NCBI RefSeq assembly: GCF_005311025.1
Contig: NZ_CP031747.1
Span: 2,478,954 to 2,542,953 of the forward strand
Direction: 5' to 3'
From: Alcaligenes faecalis
Lineage (GTDB): Bacteria > Pseudomonadota > Gammaproteobacteria > Burkholderiales > Burkholderiaceae_B
DNA length: 64,000 nt
Made by a program: the position numbers and the translations under genes. Positions 63,318-64,000 of this stretch are shown piece by piece. Below the pieces are notes generated by a model that worked only from the letters and a program-made list of their open reading frames with translations, did not search any database and had not been told where the DNA came from. The number at the start of each line of letters is the position of its first letter. Within the stretch, counting starts at the first letter, position 1.

Positions 63318-64000
63318 ATGACGCCTAATTTCAATCTGGACACAGTACGCCTGCTGGGCGCGACCGAGGTCACCTACACCCGGCGTGGTCAGTTGGGCAC
63401 GTCCGAGCTGCTGGCCCAGGCTTTCAAGCAGTCTCTTGCTGCAGCAGGTCTGAAGGCCAGCGATATTGATGGTCTGGGGGTAGCCTCCTTTACCCATGCA
63501 CCGGATCGGGCTATTGATCTGGCCTGGAAGCTGGGCTTGAAGGTGGGCTGGATCATGGATGACAGCAATGGCGGCGCCAGTGGTCTTAATATTCTGCAGC
63601 ACGCTATTCGTGCGGTACAGGCGGGTGATGCCCGCTGTATTGCGATTGTGGCCGGGGATCATTTTCAGGCCAAGGACTTCCAGCAACTGGTCGAAAACTA
63701 TAACCAGACAACTTACGATCATTTGCGACCTTTGGGCGCGGGCAGTCCGAATCATCGCTTTGCCATGCTGACGGCGAATCAAATGCGCAAGCTGGGTTTG
63801 GAGCGAGAGGACTACGCAGCTCTGGTGATGCGCCAGCGGCTATGGGCCAGCATGAATCCGGGTGCTGCGTATCGCAGCCCCATGAATCTGAATGATTATT
63901 TGAATGCGCCTCAAGTGGCAGATCCTTTGACGCGGCTGGATTGTGTGCCGGTGGTGGATGGAGCCAATGCCTTGATTGTGATGCGCGCGGATCATCCGGC
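63318..64000 (+). CDS. Thiolase-fold protein lacking the nucleophilic Cys, 3' end cut by window edge
   Basis: At least 227 residues of a thiolase/SCP2-thiolase family protein, open at the right edge, with AGGA before the ATG. The N-terminal region (TSELLAQAFKQSLAAAGLKASDIDGLGV) is typical of the family. Where thiolases have Cys-Ala-Ser-Gly, this protein has Gly86-Ala-Ser-Gly (DDSNGGASGLNI), so it cannot be a classical thiolase. Cys-less members include Ltp2-type retro-aldolases that need a DUF35 partner. It is co-transcribed with the acyl-CoA ligase. Confidence 0.85.
   Translation, partial: MTPNFNLDTVRLLGATEVTYTRRGQLGTSELLAQAFKQSLAAAGLKASDIDGLGVASFTHAPDRAIDLAWKLGLKVGWIMDDSNGGASGLNILQHAIRAVQAGDARCIAIVAGDHFQAKDFQQLVENYNQTTYDHLRPLGAGSPNHRFAMLTANQMRKLGLEREDYAALVMRQRLWASMNPGAAYRSPMNLNDYLNAPQVADPLTRLDCVPVVDGANALIVMRADHP

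Noticed and set aside
1-64000. tRNA, rRNA, CRISPR arrays and insertion sequences
   Set aside because: I looked through the intergenic gaps for tRNA arms, regularly spaced repeats and transposase reading frames, and saw none. A covariance-model search would settle small RNAs.

Overview
The window reads as a chromosomal segment of a betaproteobacterium of the order Burkholderiales, family Alcaligenaceae, most likely Alcaligenes or a close relative. This is inferred from moderately high GC, an LPS heptosyltransferase/KDO transferase pair, birA next to a type III pantothenate kinase (the Bordetella 'Baf' arrangement), a dacC-dat-ybeD-lipB run, and several orphan Bug-type periplasmic receptors, a family strongly expanded in Alcaligenaceae. 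No rRNA, tRNA, CRISPR array, insertion sequence, integrase or prophage was recognised.

Left part (1-13.5 kb) is mostly core: ung (cut by the left edge), lipA, lipB, ybeD, a class IV aminotransferase, dacC, birA, coaX, galU, a cold-shock protein, waaA and waaC. Oddities are an ECHDC3-like crotonase between lipB and lipA, a 58-residue anchored remnant after coaX, and a galU whose second half is much more AT-rich than its first. From 13.5 to 20.7 kb lies a catabolic cassette: LysR regulator, DUF1445 putative hydro-lyase, TRAP transporter DctPQM, DUF1185 protein and amidase, closed by a terminator. A DMT exporter, fmt, def, dprA, HMG-CoA lyase and a small membrane protein follow to 25.9 kb.

From 26 to 44.4 kb transport dominates. 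There is an orphan AapJ-like receptor, then a long leftward operon (AMP-dependent ligase, LivG, LivH, LivM, LivK-type receptor, LivF, PaaK-like ligase) that diverges from a Crp/Fnr regulator and probably imports a carboxylic acid and activates it to its CoA ester. An orphan Bug receptor, yggS, a glutamate dehydrogenase and a polar amino acid ABC operon ending in asparaginase follow, together a plausible amino-nitrogen module.

From 44.4 to 64 kb are a RluA-type pseudouridine synthase, an RpiR-TAXI-fused TRAP operon, an acylphosphatase, a receptor-PAS-GGDEF-EAL signalling protein, a higBA toxin-antitoxin pair with an operator laid over its promoter, rmuC, a membrane acyltransferase, a dadA/LysR pair with a perfect 25-bp palindrome in front of dadA, and a GntR / Bug receptor / acyl-CoA ligase / Cys-less thiolase-fold cluster that runs off the right edge.

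Several receptor-transporter operons (DctP, LivK, TAXI) carry a strong stem-loop directly after the receptor gene, which suggests one strategy for making more receptor than permease. The best candidates for undescribed biology are the DUF1445-TRAP-DUF1185-amidase cassette, the ligase-Liv-ligase import operon, and the ligase/Cys-less thiolase cluster at the right edge.
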